Assembly (NCBI GenBank): GCA_038496445.1
Contig: JALMLS010000174.1
Coordinates: forward strand, 1-64,000
Length of the DNA stretch: 64,000 nucleotides
Source: Trichosphaerium sp. ATCC 40318
Taxonomy: Eukaryota; Discosea; Flabellinia; Trichosidae
Reading direction: 5' to 3'
Shown: one piece after another, positions 45,780 to 59,531 of the stretch
Position numbering within the stretch: position 1 is the stretch's first letter
Layout: the number at the start of each line of letters is the position of its first letter
Position numbers and translations under genes: made by a program
The notes under the pieces: model-generated
The model's input: the letters and a program-made list of their open reading frames with translations, nothing else
What the model was told of the DNA's origin: nothing
The model's database searches: none

Positions 45780-46595
45780 TCATTGAATAACAGCTTGCCG
45801 CTTTGCTGATGTGGCAGTTGCGGGCTGAGATATTTTTTTAGCTTCACGCTGTTCAACCAGTTCTGGCAACAATTCCTTTATTTCCAAGCTGTTCACACGA
45901 ACAAAAGTAAGCAAACAATTGCGAGATTAGAAATAAAAAAAAACCAGCGCGTATGCTGGACGTTAACGTACTTGAATTCATCTGCAACCTGGGAAATTAA
46001 TTCGTCTACTTGGTCTGTGCCTGCAGTGTCAACCTTGGCCATTGAGTCGCCCATTGTCGTCTCAAGAACCTCGAAATCCTCGACACTCTCTTCAAACTTC
46101 TCCATAACCTGTTGTACTTTGAGTAGATCCATGTCTTTCATTGCTTTTTCTAGTCCAACAGTCACATTTGTTAGAAGACGCGCTGACATTTTGGCTGTTG
46201 CCACTGATTCAACGCGCGACTTTACACTAACACACAATAAGTTAACGTTGCTTTTTCAACTGTTATCAGTACAAACCGTACCTGTCTATGCGACTGGAGA
46301 GTTTTAAGAGGTTTATTGACTCGTTGTGCTTTCTAATTGCATCAGAGGCATAAATTCTGGCCATTTCGGCTTGATTGTATTAGTATCAAGTTTGTACGGC
46401 GTTTTAACGTACTGTTAGATTTTTTGATGTACTCCAACACCTTTTTTTTCTTTTTCTTTGATTCTCGCTCAGCTCGTTTAGATTGGCGTTCTATAATTGT
46501 AATTATGCATATTATTTTAAAATAGCCAACGTACCCAAAGAACGAGCTGTAAATTTAAGCTGGAAAATAAGGTTGAACGTGTTTTTATCGTACAT
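45780..46595 (-). CDS. CHMP1: ESCRT-III subunit CHMP1 (Vps46/Did2)
   Basis: CHMP1/Did2 is a late ESCRT-III subunit that recruits Vps4 during membrane remodelling. Exons from 46595: [20 protein letters not shown] (family FQLKFTAKQL), [35 protein letters not shown] (family ARIYAENAIRKKNE), then [39 protein letters not shown]-type and [14 protein letters not shown], and finally [18 protein letters not shown]. The stop is at 45780. The protein is about 200 aa and helical throughout. The C-terminal LPELV-containing helix fits a MIT-interacting motif. Introns are 40-60 nt. Confidence 0.88.
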
Positions 46596-47092
46596 GATGC
46601 GTTAATGTTGGCGGTGTAACTGTAACGCTAATTTTTGGGAATTTCGAAAAAAAAAAAAAACAAAGGCTAGTCAATACGCCTAGCCAATAAAGTAGCTTTC
46701 ACGTAATTCAAGCTGGAGAGGAGACCAAAGAGGGTGGGTATTATCCCCACATTGTATGTGGCTGCCCGGCGTTTTGTTTAATTGGGCAACGGCAATATCT
46801 CTTGTTTTTATTGCAATAAGAAGCCCTTCATCAAAGACGTAATATAGTACACTCAAGATCTAGTGGCCTCATAAATTATTTAGGGGTTTCGCTATACACA
46901 CCAAAACAATTGCTCCATTATTGTCATTGGCGATATTCTTGCAAATAATAGCGATCGTTGACGTGCATCCTGTGTTTTACGCAATCGCACCTCTATTGAG
47001 TTTCTGGTTCACAGCACTCCCTTCATTGTACGATGGCTCTACCCTTATTGCCCTTCCCCTTACTTTCTGAGTAGACCACGTTCTTTTCCAAA
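46596..47092. promoter_or_regulatory. Divergent intergenic region (CHMP1 / histidine kinase)
   Basis: About 500 bp between divergent starts. It has an A-run at 46650 and no supported frame. The promoters of both neighbours should lie here; no core motif is assigned. Confidence 0.45.
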
Positions 47093-50000
47093 ATGGTTAT
47101 TGCGGGTACGAATATAGTACTAACTCCGTTCACTCCTTATATTGCCCAGAAACACTACAAAACAGCCTCTACAACATCTTCAAAAACTAAAGGAAACCAA
47201 ACACATTCAAAAATATACGACAATCGTGTCACACTCATAAACTATGAGGCATACAGACAGTTGTGTTTCGGGGTAGATGATTTGAAAATATTCGACTTAT
47301 TGGGTATTCCAGTGTGGGTAATGGACACAGAAAATTGGTGCTACATTTGGTACTACAATCTAGTGCACCTCGACGTAGTTTGATTGACCTCCTGAAATAG
47401 GGGCAACACAACAGCTCTGCGCCTTTGGAAAGTCACCAACATGCGCAGCGTTGATATATCAGAAGCATCCGAGCAATTCCGAAAGATACCACGAGGTCTT
47501 CTCGCTAAGGTAAAAAACAATTTATACCTTTCACAACGCACAACTCGTAAAAAGTTTTTCGCCCTTTTGTTGTTTTTTTTCCAAATTTCTGACTTTGCAA
47601 CGAAATGCTGTATTGCGATCATTTCTTTCACAACAGTTTTGGTACGCAATAGTTAAACCGTTTAGTGGATTAAAGGCGAAAAAGCGGATTTTACATTTCG
47701 TCTGAGGACCTTGTATCCTGGAGGGGTTGCCACTACCTTGTACATGACTTCCGGACCAATGCAGATGCGGCTCAAAGGTGAAAAGGAGAGCAGGACAGTG
47801 TTACTGGCTCATGGCGCAATTATGGGTAATATCAGCATTCAACTTTGTATTACCCTTTTCTATTGCTCACTGTTGCATATAGGTGACGCCTATTCTACAG
47901 AGAGGCGTGCTATAGAGGCATTGCGGTATATTAGCGACAAGATGGCGTTGTACACGCCAGATGGTCAAACAGTGTTGATGCAAAATAACGCTTGTAACAC
48001 ACTCTCCGACGTTAAAGACGGCCAATTGGACATATTGAGACACTTTGGTGGTCGTATAAATGTGGTTGAAAGCTTAATAACATCATTCAAACAGGTGCGC
48101 TATTTTTTGAGTTGTTCTATTTCTGGGATGAGAAAACGTCCTAAAATGGAGTAATAGGCCAAACTTGGAACAACCAAAACTTTTAAATTCGAGAACAGCA
48201 AAAACTGTTGGAGAAAAGTTAAAGTAACATACATTCGCGATCCAGTCAACTCAAAAAAGGCAATTCTCGTACAAGAGGAGGACATATCCGAGTTGGAAAT
48301 GGAAAAACAACGTCTAATAAAAACTGAAGAGACGTACAGTTCCAAGACGCGGATGTTCGCTTGCATGTCACATGAAGTCAGGACGCCACTGCACGCCATA
48401 CAAAGTGCCTTATCTGTACTTGACACCAACGATTTTAACACGGAACAACGCAGTTCTTTGGTACGATGGCAATGACATGACCTTGATTGGTTCATTAAAA
48501 AAAACCTCACAGCAACTTGTACTGATTCTGCCTTTAGGAATCTATTCAACGGTGTTCAAAATTGTTACTACATATTATTCAAGATGTACTGGACGTGAGT
48601 GCAATTGAAACAGGCGGGTTTTCAACAACTATGATGCCTTTTAATGTGGTAGACATGGTAAGCTTATAATTGCCGATCACGTGTTTTGTTTTATACTTAT
48701 ACTTGGTGTCTAAAATAGGTCAAAGACTCAGTCAACATTACGGCTAACAGGATAGGTTCCAAGCCGTTAGAGCTCAGCGCTTACTTCCATCCTGGTCTTG
48801 AGTCCAACCCATTCGCAAAAGGAGATGCCAACAGACTGCTTCAAGTGATTACTAACTTACTGAACAACGCCATAAAGTTTACAAATCAAGGTCATATCCT
48901 GGTCACAGCAAAGTTACATCATGGCACGAAACAAAGTAAACTAGTCATAAGCGTACAAGATACCGGCTCTGGTATTTCTCAAGTAAACGTTGAGCGTTTA
49001 TTCGTGCCGTTTTGGCAAGACGAAGCGACAGCACGGAAAAAAAGAGATGGCGCAGGTACGTTACTTTAACAAAGAAAATTCTTCTGACTATCCATATCAC
49101 CTTCTTCACTAACACTTGTGGCCATGTAGGACTAGGATTGTATATATGTAAAAAGATAATAGATAATATAAACGGCGATATCAGTGTCACCAGCGAAATT
49201 GGTAAAGGAACTACTTTCGTGGTGTCAGTAATGCTCGATACACTCCCGAACGCAGAAAGGTACGTACATCGGTTCGTTGTACCATATCAATAATACCACT
49301 ACTAGACTTGTTCATACAGTGAGCAACGCCAGCACGTGGTTCCGTAAAAAACACGTGATGCTAGCTTCTAAAGGTAGTGTGCTCCAGTTGACCTGTGGCA
49401 AATACGTTGAGGCATGGGGGAGTAACACAACGAATGTAATCGATTTTGAGGCGCTAAAAACCGCTCTAAAGGGTTCTAAAGACGCCATTATATTGATGGA
49501 TGAGCCCTTCTTAGTTCAAGAAATGAGTGACGCGCATATGAAAGAGCTTAAAGATGTGTCACTCCATGCTCTTTGTATTACAAATAATCAACCAGCAGTG
49601 CTAGAAGCAATGCAAAAAACACTAAACGAGCCTCACCACATGATTCACTTTCGTACTTGGCCTATGACAAGGCTATCGCTGTACAGAATTTTTACACAAG
49701 CAGTGCCAAAAGCATCGACAGAGCCTGTAAATCAAGCGCCATCAAAGTACAAAACTATAAGAGATTTACGGATTTTGGTAGTGGATGACGACGCTCTTGT
49801 CCGCATGACTACTCTGCGTGCCCTAAAAAAGTGTGGTTGCACGCATGTTGATGAAGCACGAAGTGGAAAGGAAGCATATAATACATACTTGCAAGCGAAA
49901 TCGGCGCACCATGTGATTTTAACAGATTGCTACATGGAGGATGGAACCGGTTTTTGGCTTGCAAAACAGATCAGGCAACATTGTGGTTCTCTAACACAAC

Positions 50001-50134
50001 CTGTAATCATAGCTGCGAGTGGCATGAGCCCAGACACTGCAAAGAAGAGTGATGGATTCAATGATGCGTTGAGGAAACCTTTCACTTTTGAAAAACTGTT
50101 TGAAGTAATTGAACGAAATTCTCGAGTTACATAA
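47093..50134 (+). CDS. Hybrid sensor histidine kinase (PAS-like, HisKA, HATPase, receiver)
   Basis: Hybrid kinases autophosphorylate a His and pass the phosphate to an internal Asp. Exon 1 (47093-47349) and exon 2 (47401-47509) form a PAS-like sensor: [32 protein letters not shown] second PAS-like/PAC segment ends [17 protein letters not shown]...DISELE. The dimerisation H-box is [16 protein letters not shown] (near 48370). The ATPase has [18 protein letters not shown] (N-box), VQDTGSGI (G1) and [12 protein letters not shown] (G2, spliced). An inactive-looking linker precedes a full receiver: [12 protein letters not shown], phospho-acceptor Asp in [11 protein letters not shown], conserved Lys in [10 protein letters not shown]. 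There are no transmembrane segments, so it is cytosolic. Introns are about 50-75 nt. The partner HPt and signal are unknown. Confidence 0.9.
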
Positions 50135-50373
50135 TCGCCTGCGAGAGTTAAAAAAAAACCGAAATAAAACTGTACTTGTATCCATCAGTTATCACTATGT
50201 GACGCGCACTATAGGGCTGTGAACGTTGAAAAACGCATTCATAGCCTTACCGGCAATCATTGTGGATTTGGACTGACGCCAAATTGTTTGTGACCGTTTT
50301 GGTTTATCCCGCCAAAATCCTTCGGTGGAAAATTGTGAATTTAAATTACATTACATTGCCCATTGTGTCATCC

Positions 50374-53300
50374 ATGGATGCGCTCTTGGTAGTACGGACT
50401 ATCGAAGAAAGGCCCAGCGTAGAGAGCTACGAAGATTTGATAGCTGTTCTACGACAAGACGCTATAGACCGAAAGACCCGTACACAGACTACATTATCTA
50501 CAACGCTTCAACAAGCGGTTGGTCGCATAGCCAAAGCAATTATACGCGATTTAAAATCCAAAAAAAAAGATACAGAAGAATTAAGGTTCGTAGTACACTC
50601 ACAGCTTGTGACTGCATCTGTGTAAAAAGCCGTTGATTTTTTGAATTTATGTGACTCTACAAATACGTCACAACGCCACCAAAGCCATATTTACATTACA
50701 AACTCGCGTCAATTCTCTTAGTAATACGTTTTAGATTACAAAATGTCTTACTTTCTCTTGGCTACCTATTAAACGCATCAGCACTTGCCTCAGGCATACC
50801 AGGTACGCCCCAAAAAACTCGTGGTAACCGCTAAATATTTTTTGTTTAAAAAGCCAACCAGAAAAAGGATCTACTGCTTGCAATATGCGAAGTGGCCTCA
50901 CGACCCGAGTTACGCAAGGTACAGTAACGTGTATTGACAAGAGGGAAAAACTGAGAAAGAAAACAGCCAATAGCCCCTTAACCCATCAGGAATCATATTT
51001 ATTGGTTGTAGGGAAGCGTCAATTATTGTATATGGTGCATCTCAGTGCAGAACTTTCCAGGCAGTACCGTTAGTCAATGCGTAAAACAGCTCATCGACAT
51101 CTTGTTCGAGGTTCTAACCAAGTTCGTTGATTCGGCTACCGTACAACGGGAAGCTTTTTCGGTGCGTCACACGGTTTTTTTTTTATATCTAGATTTATTT
51201 GAGTTTGAATGTTTCTTTTCGTTTTGGTGATGGTTTGTGTCGTAGGCTCTTCGTAAATTGGTGACTCAATGTGCAGAGGCGATGAAAGGCATATATGACA
51301 AATGGTTACCTCTATTTTGGACCAGACTATATCACGAGGTGAGGTTACGTCATTTGTGGCTCAATGTTACCTTTTATTTTTTATTATTTTTATATACTGC
51401 CATCTGACTGCCAAGTTGTTTATTTACTTTTCTTTACTTTACTCTATTGTGTTCTGACAGCCAAGTTTTTAGTCTGCAAAAGTTCGTAATGCTGCACTGG
51501 AAGGATTGAAATGTGCTATGCCTCTTTTTGAGCCAGTCCCAAAAGAGCTATCCATTCTGTTGTTTAAAGACATGACATGTGAGGGAGGCATCATAGATGG
51601 GCTTCATCGATTCATTGCAGCTGGGCAAGGTAAAAACATTGTAAGTTGGCATTTCCTCGTATTTAATGAGTGTGCAGGTGAACATATTGTGGGTACATGG
51701 GGACCACTCATTGTCCTTTTGGGAGAATGTATATTTAAAGATAAAATTATAAACAAGCTATTAAAGCTGCCAGAGAAGCTATTTATACACCCAGATGCTA
51801 CTGTTCGCGTTTCTGCTTTTCATGAGTGGCAGTCACTCATTAAAAACTTTTCGTTGGTGCATAAAGTCCCAATGGCGGAGCACGTGCGTGGTAGGATGCA
51901 AGTACAACTTCTTGTAAAGCCCATTCTGAATAGGTACGCACAAGAGTCAAATTTAGAATGCATTTTTCATGACAATGTGTCCATGCTTACTTTTTTGTGT
52001 AGTTTTCAAAAGGACAGTTCCACTGTGCTAAAAAATGCGGCGAGAAGATGTTGGAGTTACCTCGTTTCTAATGTAGGACCACAAGCATTTGAAGTGTGGC
52101 CACATCTCGTTGAATCTGTTACAGTGCGTTTTTCTTTTTTTTTTTTTGGATTCATATACCATCTTTTGTTTTCAGTTTTTTTTTCGATTCCTAAATCAGC
52201 TTTATCGCCTACACTTCTCCTATCTATTAAAAAACCCCACTGCACTCGCTATGTTTTAATTCTATCTTTGTGAGGTGAAAAGGAGAAACGAATAGACATA
52301 ATTCTCTTTTTCTTTTTTTGGTTGATCAAAAATGTGAATGGAGTGTCAAAGTACACTCACTACATACTAACCGCAATATAGGCGCAATTAATACAAAAAT
52401 CGGACGTTGACATTCTAGCAAATGTGGTAACGTATTTGGCAAAGTTGATGCAAGTGCAGCGTGGCGAAGATGCTGCCAACACGTGCGCAACGGTTTTTTT
52501 AACACCAGAAAAGAAAAAGAATGTCACCCGCTCTTTCTCACTTTGCTCTTCTGTAGACGCGAAATCGATGGTAATTGTTTTCCTGTGTATGATTTAACGT
52601 TCCCTCCATCTTTTCTACTGAATTCGTGGGGTTGGGTAAAGTCTGTGATTACATTTAGCTTCACGATACCTGATCAAGGTCCAACTACTTCTATTTTCCA
52701 AGCGGCACTCCTCCTCTGGCGCGTCTATCTAAGTCGCATAGAGAACAATCCAGGTTAGCGATTATCTCCAAACCCCTTTCATTTCCGCCACACCACGTGC
52801 CAGTACTCACATTAAATCTCAGGACCGGATATCGCAAAGCTGAACGAAGTTTTACTGTCCATCACATTGTTCACAGAGGACTTTCTTACTTCACAATCAG
52901 AGGGCATTCGACGCGGCTCATTCATACTAGATACCCTGGTCGATGCCATGCCAACACAAATTGGTGTACGAAAGCCAATGACAGCTCTTAAAGTGAAAGA
53001 GGCCTCAGCGTCTTCAGTACTAGCAAAAGGCTTGCCGCCAGCTGGTACGACACCTCATCTAGTCAAAATGCAATCTTCTTCTTTATTGACGTTCTTGTTT
53101 TACCTTGTAGAGTTCTTGATGTATCACTGGATGAAAGCTGCACTCAAAGTGCCTATCATATCGACGCCTCAGAAAGGCACATTTTTAAAGACTGTGATGC
53201 ACGTCTTCAGCGGTCTGTTTTCTCCTTCCGGCAATCCTTCAAACCCATTCCCATTTTCCTATCCTGCATCCGTAATGACAACCCTCATGGCCACGTGTAT

Positions 53301-55245
53301 TTCAGTACGTATCAGCACTATCTCTTGGTAGCAGCACGCACAGTATGGGCATGCATGGCTGCTTTTTCTTTCCCATTGATTTTAACAATATTTCATCCAG
53401 AATCTGAGGACAAAAGGTGGAAAAAAGTCGGACTGCCCTGGCACTACGCTGGAAGTAGCTTTCGATTTGGGTGTTTCGCTATTACAAATACTAGAGAAAC
53501 AGTTTGAACAATTATACAAGCAAGGCTCTGAGGGTAGTCTGACAAGCAACCAATACGTTCAAATCATAAATGTAATGGTATTCCCACTCCAATTGGCGTA
53601 CGCTTTTTTTACCAATATACCACTCTTACCTCCCCTGGAAAACTTACCAAGTGCATAGAGATTGCTTTTCAGATACAGAAGCCCACGTGCAATTATTCGG
53701 TAGTGCGAAACGAGATTTGTCCAAGGTACACTAAAGGAGTTCCTTCTTTTTTTTTTTGAGCATTCTGGACTGTAATGTCTTAACACTTTGCTAGGCGTAC
53801 AAGGGCGTCTTTACCTTCTTGTTGAAGGGCACAAAGGCCGTACAGGTTGCATGCACCACAGTGTCGCGTATAAATGAGCTCCTGACAGCAAAAAAGCTCT
53901 CTCTTAAAGACCCACGTGCAGTATTGATTGCGAGCGGTATGATGCGTGCCATGGTGTACACGACACACTTTGACAAGCTCGTCCCTGAACTCGCACAGAC
54001 TACAAGTTCTTTGAAATCATTTGTGGTAATGGTCTGCACTTTCCTGGACAAGGTACATGGCATGCTCACGGGGGATATCGCACAGCACACGACCGGTGTT
54101 ATATCCAACGTTGTGCCACTTTTATCAGTGATTGGTCAAGCTTGGAACGCCATCAAAACAGAAGAGCACTTGATGCTCTTGCTCCACCTCTCAAAAAATA
54201 CAATTAGTCTTTGGCTACAATGGAAGACTCCCTCAGTTTTACCTGCTTCTGTAGCCAATCTACCTGAATGGAAAACGTTCCCAGGGCCACTCAAACAAGT
54301 GGTACGAGCATTCAACGACTTTTTTTTTTCAGACTGATGCCATTTCTTTGCTGGCTGTTGGCTCACAGCTTATTTAGAACCTGTCTCTATGGGAATCAGT
54401 GATGGGCGCCATGTCCAGGACGTCTGTGTCCATATCGTCTTCATTGCTATCCGACATGTGCGTATTGTGGTCAGCGGGACTGTCAAACCGGTTCCGTGAG
54501 ATTAAAGAAACAGCCATTGCTTCGTGGAACGATACGTTCGGCAGCAGCGCCATGTTGACCTACCCTGATGAGTTGCAGCCTTTATTAAAGGCATTGAAGG
54601 GCAAATCTAACATCCTATTGCCTAATATGGAACCCTCTGCGTCTACAATTTTCCCTTCGATGCCAGCGCATGACCAATCTAAGGATTCAGCGCCGCTTGA
54701 CTTGCCAGAACCAAGCCTTGGATTCGGTCATGGTACGGCACCTTATCCACTTACAAACTAATACGAGTTCGTGCCATAGATCTCTCTGTGCAGGGTAGAC
54801 CTACACCGAAACCAACCCCGAAGCCAGATACAAAAGCGAAAAAGAAGAAGGGAGTAAAGAGGAAATTTTTAGCGTCGTCCCCACCCTGCAGTTCCGAAGT
54901 ACAGAAAAAACGCCATAAATTCATTAAGACAAAGCATGAGTCACCACAACAACAAGACCAAGAACAAGAAGCACAAACATCAGGTAATTAATCAGAGTCC
55001 CCAACAGCCCTATTCCAGCTTTTGTTTTTACTAACTCGTTTTGTAATGTAGATTCTGAATCCAGCATGGAAGAGACAAAGTCTCACGTTGACGAAACACT
55101 GGATGACGAGCAGTTTACAGAGTTTTTATCAAATTTCCATTCAAGCAAGCTACGAAAATTAAGTCGTAGTCAGCTGTTGGATACACAAGTGCACATGGCA
55201 AAGACAATAGCACATATTGCCACAATATTGAAAGCTCAGCCTTGA
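50374..55245 (+). CDS. RIF1: RIF1-like telomere/replication-timing protein
   Basis: Rif1 is a HEAT/ARM-repeat protein that recruits PP1, sets replication timing and protects DNA ends. The start MDALLVVRTIEERPSVESYE and the following exons match the Rif1 N-terminal domain pattern: LLSLGYLLNASALASGI, DLLLAICEVASRPELRK, CVKQLIDILFEVLTKFVDS, TVQREAFSALRKLVTQCAEAM, MKCAMPLFEPVPKELSILLF and DATVRVSAFHEWQSLIKNF. Many more helical exons continue to the basic, Gln-rich tail (PTPKPTPKPDTKAKKKK) and a short C-terminal helix ending KAQP at 55245. I see no obvious RVxF/SILK motif, but not every exon was fixed. About twenty exons. The assignment rests on the N-terminal pattern and overall architecture. Confidence 0.7.
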
Positions 55246-55385
55246 TAGCACTGTGTTTTGTACTGTATAAAATTGTAATAAAATGTTTGGTAGCTAGAAA
55301 CAGCTTGTTTTTGTCCCAAGAAAAAACGAAAAACTATGTTTACAATGATTGACTTTATTACAACATCAGAATGCCAGTCAAACAA

Positions 55386-58300
55386 TCAACTGCCCGGTGG
55401 TCCTGGTGGCGTGCTAGGCGCTGTTGCATCTGTATTTTCAGCATCAGTCATGACAGCATCAGCTGGCTCCTCAGGCTTCGGAACGCCGTCGGGGAAGAGT
55501 ATGTCTTTGATCATCTGAACAAAACCCAGTCAAATTAAGTGTTTCTACGGAAACGTACCTGTGGCATGTGCACTTCTTTACTATCTTTCTTACAAAGCTC
55601 TTCAAGCTGCTTTTTAAGCTGTGCGTTTTGTTTTATGGCGAGCTTAAACTGAGGTTCAGGAAGCTGTCCAAGAACTTGCACAGCATACGGTAGAGACATC
55701 TAATTAAAACTTGAGCATGCAATATCTTAGTGACGTAAAAATAAGTGAGCGTACCGCACAAGCCATGACAAAACCTTGCCATATTCTGGCGTCTTCCCAC
55801 ACCTTCTTTGTTACCAGTCTACTCAATATTGTATTGATGATGAATGGCCTCATTTGGTCGACACGAGACAGAGACTGAATCACAGTCCTCATAAAGAGCG
55901 GCGGAATAGGGACCTTATCCACAAGTTGCTGAAGTACAACTAAAACAAGTGTTAATACGATAACTGTAGTTCTAAGAATATGACTTACCAGCAAGAACAC
56001 CTCTCTTACAAACAACCGGCTGGTCAAAACAGAGTTGTGTGGCCTCTAGGACGCGCTTGAGCGGTATATTGTCTCTCTTTGTGTCTAACAAGTGAAGAGC
56101 TATAAGAAGCTCTGCTGGGGATATTGGCGTTGGTTTGTTATGGAGAAGGCGTGTTAGAGTTGTCTTGACATGAGATGCAGGAAGTGCTACAAGTTTAGGA
56201 AGGAGAGAAATCGTCTCTTCTTTTGTAAGTCCTGAAAGCACAGGAATCAAAAATCTTGCATCATTTACACGGTCTTTATATACTTTCTTGACAGCATCTA
56301 CTAATTCTTTTGTTGGCGGTGCTACAAGGAAGGAGGTTAGAAACTTTATTCAAAAACAAGAAAAAAGGAAGAAACTATTTCTTTAAAACTTGAGCACCAC
56401 GTACTCTTCTCAGTAAGAATCTTTAGGATCAATAAAATAAAGCCTTTAGCGCCTTTAGGAAACTCTTGTATTACTCGGAGCATATCAGGGTCATCCATAC
56501 CAATACGTCTTATAAGTCCACCAGCTTGACGATGCATACAAACCTGAGAGGAAGAGGACGGTTAGTTTTTGAAAAGTAACACTAAAAAGAAATTATCGGT
56601 TTTACCTTGACGTGCTTTGGCACTGTTGTATACAGCTGTAGTAACCCATCAAGCATGTTAGGTTTTCGTGATGTAAGCACAAAATACAGTAGAATACGTT
56701 GTGTGACTTCTTCTTCATCTAATGATGCACTACCTTCACCAGACAGACTCATTAAGCTTTTCATGGCATATTCCTCAATAGGCTCTTGGAACTGCTCTGA
56801 AGAGAAGAGCTTTGATGTCACTATTTTGATTGCTTGGTTACATACACTGCTATCTAGAAACAACAAGATAAGACACATAAACACTTATAAACGATTATCT
56901 GAGTACCTTTTTTGTTGGTATGTTCAAGCAACACTAGCAACGCTGTGCTCCTCTCTTTTGGTCTCATTTTAATTATCTTGTACAAGGTATCCAATCCAAC
57001 TGCAACATCTGTTGTTGAAGCACAACATTGTCTTATACATTCATAAACATGAGGTGTTAGGAACGGGATATCTAACAAGAATCTTGTGAAAGTCTGTTCA
57101 TGTGTATTGATATTAGCCTTGCACAGTTCCAAAAGTTTTTGAAGAACCCATTCATATCTAGACATTGAAGCACTCGTATCACCTCCATCACCTTGTGTCT
57201 TTATCACCAAAGCTTCTTGATATAACCACTGCAATCCTATATTTATAGCTGACGGGAAGTGTTGAGTCACGTGATTAATTATAGAGTTCGCGATATCCTT
57301 ATCCGTTTCAAGAGGTTGTTCTGTGGTTGAAGCATCGCCAGTGACTGTAGTGCTGTACCACAAGGCCATACGTGCAATCAGTCCACGTTTCAAGGGAACA
57401 GAAGACCCCTCTATGATTCTCTTGACACATGATAATCGTATTGATATAGTAGGCTTAACATCCTGTTTAACGTCCGCCATATCAACGTCTTTGACATCCC
57501 TAGTGATTACTAATTAGGTTTTGCGCTGAAGTGTTGTTGGTTTTCTTTGGAAAATCTCGCACGGTTTGGACTCTACAACTGGCTTTGGTTCAGTCATCTG
57601 TGGTTGTGCTGTATTCCTTTGTATTTGAGGAGGACCAGGGATCGGAAGTGTTGGCCCACCAGCGCCGTAAATGAGCGTATTAAAAATTTCCTGTGAAGAA
57701 CCATTAAAACATGACTGAAAAGACCCTGTCAGAAAATTTTGCATACCAAGTGTAGGTTTGGATTGACACCTTCTGCTGGAGGTGGATCATCTGGGATACC
57801 CTCTGGAATACCATGGAAAATCTCCAAGTTTTTAAAGAAGAGTGAAACAACGTCAGGTAAAGGAAAGTTTTGAATTTCCCTTACACCAGCAGCAATTTGT
57901 CCTTGTGGCAAGTTATTCAATGTAGGGTCGTATTTTTGCCTCTTAGGCGCTCTATCAGAATCATCTTGCTGTCTATCACGCCTTCTAGACTCTTTTATAA
58001 GCCTTCGTGCAGCTGACTCTGCGTTGACATGTTTCAAGGCATCACTCAGTTTGCTGGTGCATGACATACCAAAGTCGGTTCTAGAGGTTGAGTCAAGACT
58101 TTAACATACTAGGTACACTTACTGGGCAAACTTTAGTAGCTCCATTCGTACAGCAGATACAGCACTCTTTGTAAATGATCTTGATCTAGATGTACTGCCA
58201 TTGAGCAAGTCTGTGTATCCATCAATTACAGAGGTCATCAGAGCTGATGGGTTCAATAACGCGACTGCTGATAACGCTTTAATTATTACAATCACTTTGG

Positions 58301-59347
58301 TTGTCCTACAGCCTACCATTAGCCTTGCCTTCTACAAAAAGGTTCAAAAAAGAACTGTACCCAAAGGAAGATATGGACATCGAAGAAATAAGATGTTCGC
58401 AAATCTTGTGCGCTTCCCTGAGATGCCTTTGTTCTGGATTCGAAGCCTATACACCTCACAGTCAGAACAAAAAAAAAAAATAACTATATGGTAGTCCAAT
58501 AAATCACGTGATAAAACTTTAACCACACGTGGTTTAATAAACGTGCCACGTTATTTAAACTCTACGAATATGTAAGCAATTAGTGTACCTCGAAGACAGC
58601 AACGCAAACAACTTGGTAAAGCTTGACAGCTTGTATGAATACTGTATTTTGAAAGGCATGTTCTTCAGTTTGTAAATAATCTCTAAACCCGAAAATATCT
58701 GTCCAAACACCTTGTATCGTTTGCGACCTGTAATGCACTCAATGATTTAACAGAAACCATTTTTTTTAAGTATACTTCTAGAACGTACATTGGCTCCTTC
58801 TTTACAGCAACAATAAGCTTCGTAAACACTTGCAACAGCTTCTTTCGATGCTTAGCTGCCTTGGTTTGTCCGAAAATAAGAGCCATAGCAGGTACAGTTT
58901 TAGTGACATCTACAAGTGGTAAACGAGAGCGTCCAACAACAGAACAAGCATCAAAAACATGGCAACCGTTTTTTTCTCATGTTAAATAATCACGCTCATC
59001 AACACTTTTTACATGATATTTCACGTTTGGTGAATGGCTTGAAGTGAATTGACGTATGGACGTACATGTCCATGAGATGGCAAGTGCTTTATCTACAAAA
59101 TCCACAAGCCAAGCTACAAATGGTTCATCGCGCGTTGCAGGCGTCCATAGGCCAAATACCGCTTATTTCGCAATTAGAAACGGCTTCTAAACCAATTTTG
59201 TAAATACGCACCGTCATAATAGTCCTTCAAGAGCGCTGCGTCCTGTCTAAATACTAGTTCTCCTATTTGCTCGAGTTTTTGCTCAGGTTTTGGCGTTACA
59301 GGCGCAATCTCATTTATTAGGCTTGTGAGTTGATCAGCACTATCCAT
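55386..59347 (-). CDS. SYMPK: Symplekin / Pta1 (mRNA 3'-end processing scaffold)
   Basis: Symplekin is the scaffold of the cleavage/polyadenylation and histone pre-mRNA processing complexes. From 59347 the N-terminal HEAT domain reads MDSADQLTSLINEIAP, KLEQIGELVFRQDAALLKDYY, then KHRKKLLQVFTKLIVAVKKEP and TKSAVSAVRMELLKFAQ. A charged linker follows (RRRDRQQDDSDRAPKRQ). The C-terminal half has SIRLSCVKRIIEGS, TFTRFLLDIPFLTPHVYECI, DPDMLRVIQEFPKGAKGFIL, DARFLIPVLSGLTKEETISL, PTPISPAELLIALHLLD and the family's PPLFMRTVIQSLSRV. It ends at 55386 in a Pro/Gly tail. About fifteen exons. An apparent stop at 57514-57516 lies inside a GTGCG...ACTAG intron (57500-57562) that splices in phase. Confidence 0.85.
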
Positions 59348-59531
59348 TGCAATCCTTTACAACACGTTTAGACAATTAGTCCCTTTGACAACCTAGAAAT
59401 GATCGCCACTGATCAACGCGTTATCTATTGCTTCTGTCAATAGCCTCTGCACAGCGTACTCGCTGCCTTAATGAAATTAAGTAGGGTGTGCGTAAAACTT
59501 GTGCTCAAGATAAACATAACAACAACTCACC
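59348..59531. promoter_or_regulatory. Bidirectional promoter (symplekin / SERF)
   Basis: 184 bp between divergent start codons, without a supported frame. It must hold both promoters. Confidence 0.5.

Noticed and set aside
57500-57562. In-frame TAA in symplekin with an ATG 33 nt downstream, looking like a split gene or readthrough
   Set aside because: A GTGCG donor and ACTAG acceptor remove this stretch as a 63-nt intron and join both sides in phase (CC+G), so one continuous symplekin results.
58201-58494. 97-codon plus-strand frame
   Set aside because: It is antisense to symplekin exons encoding TKSAVSAVRMELLKFAQ.
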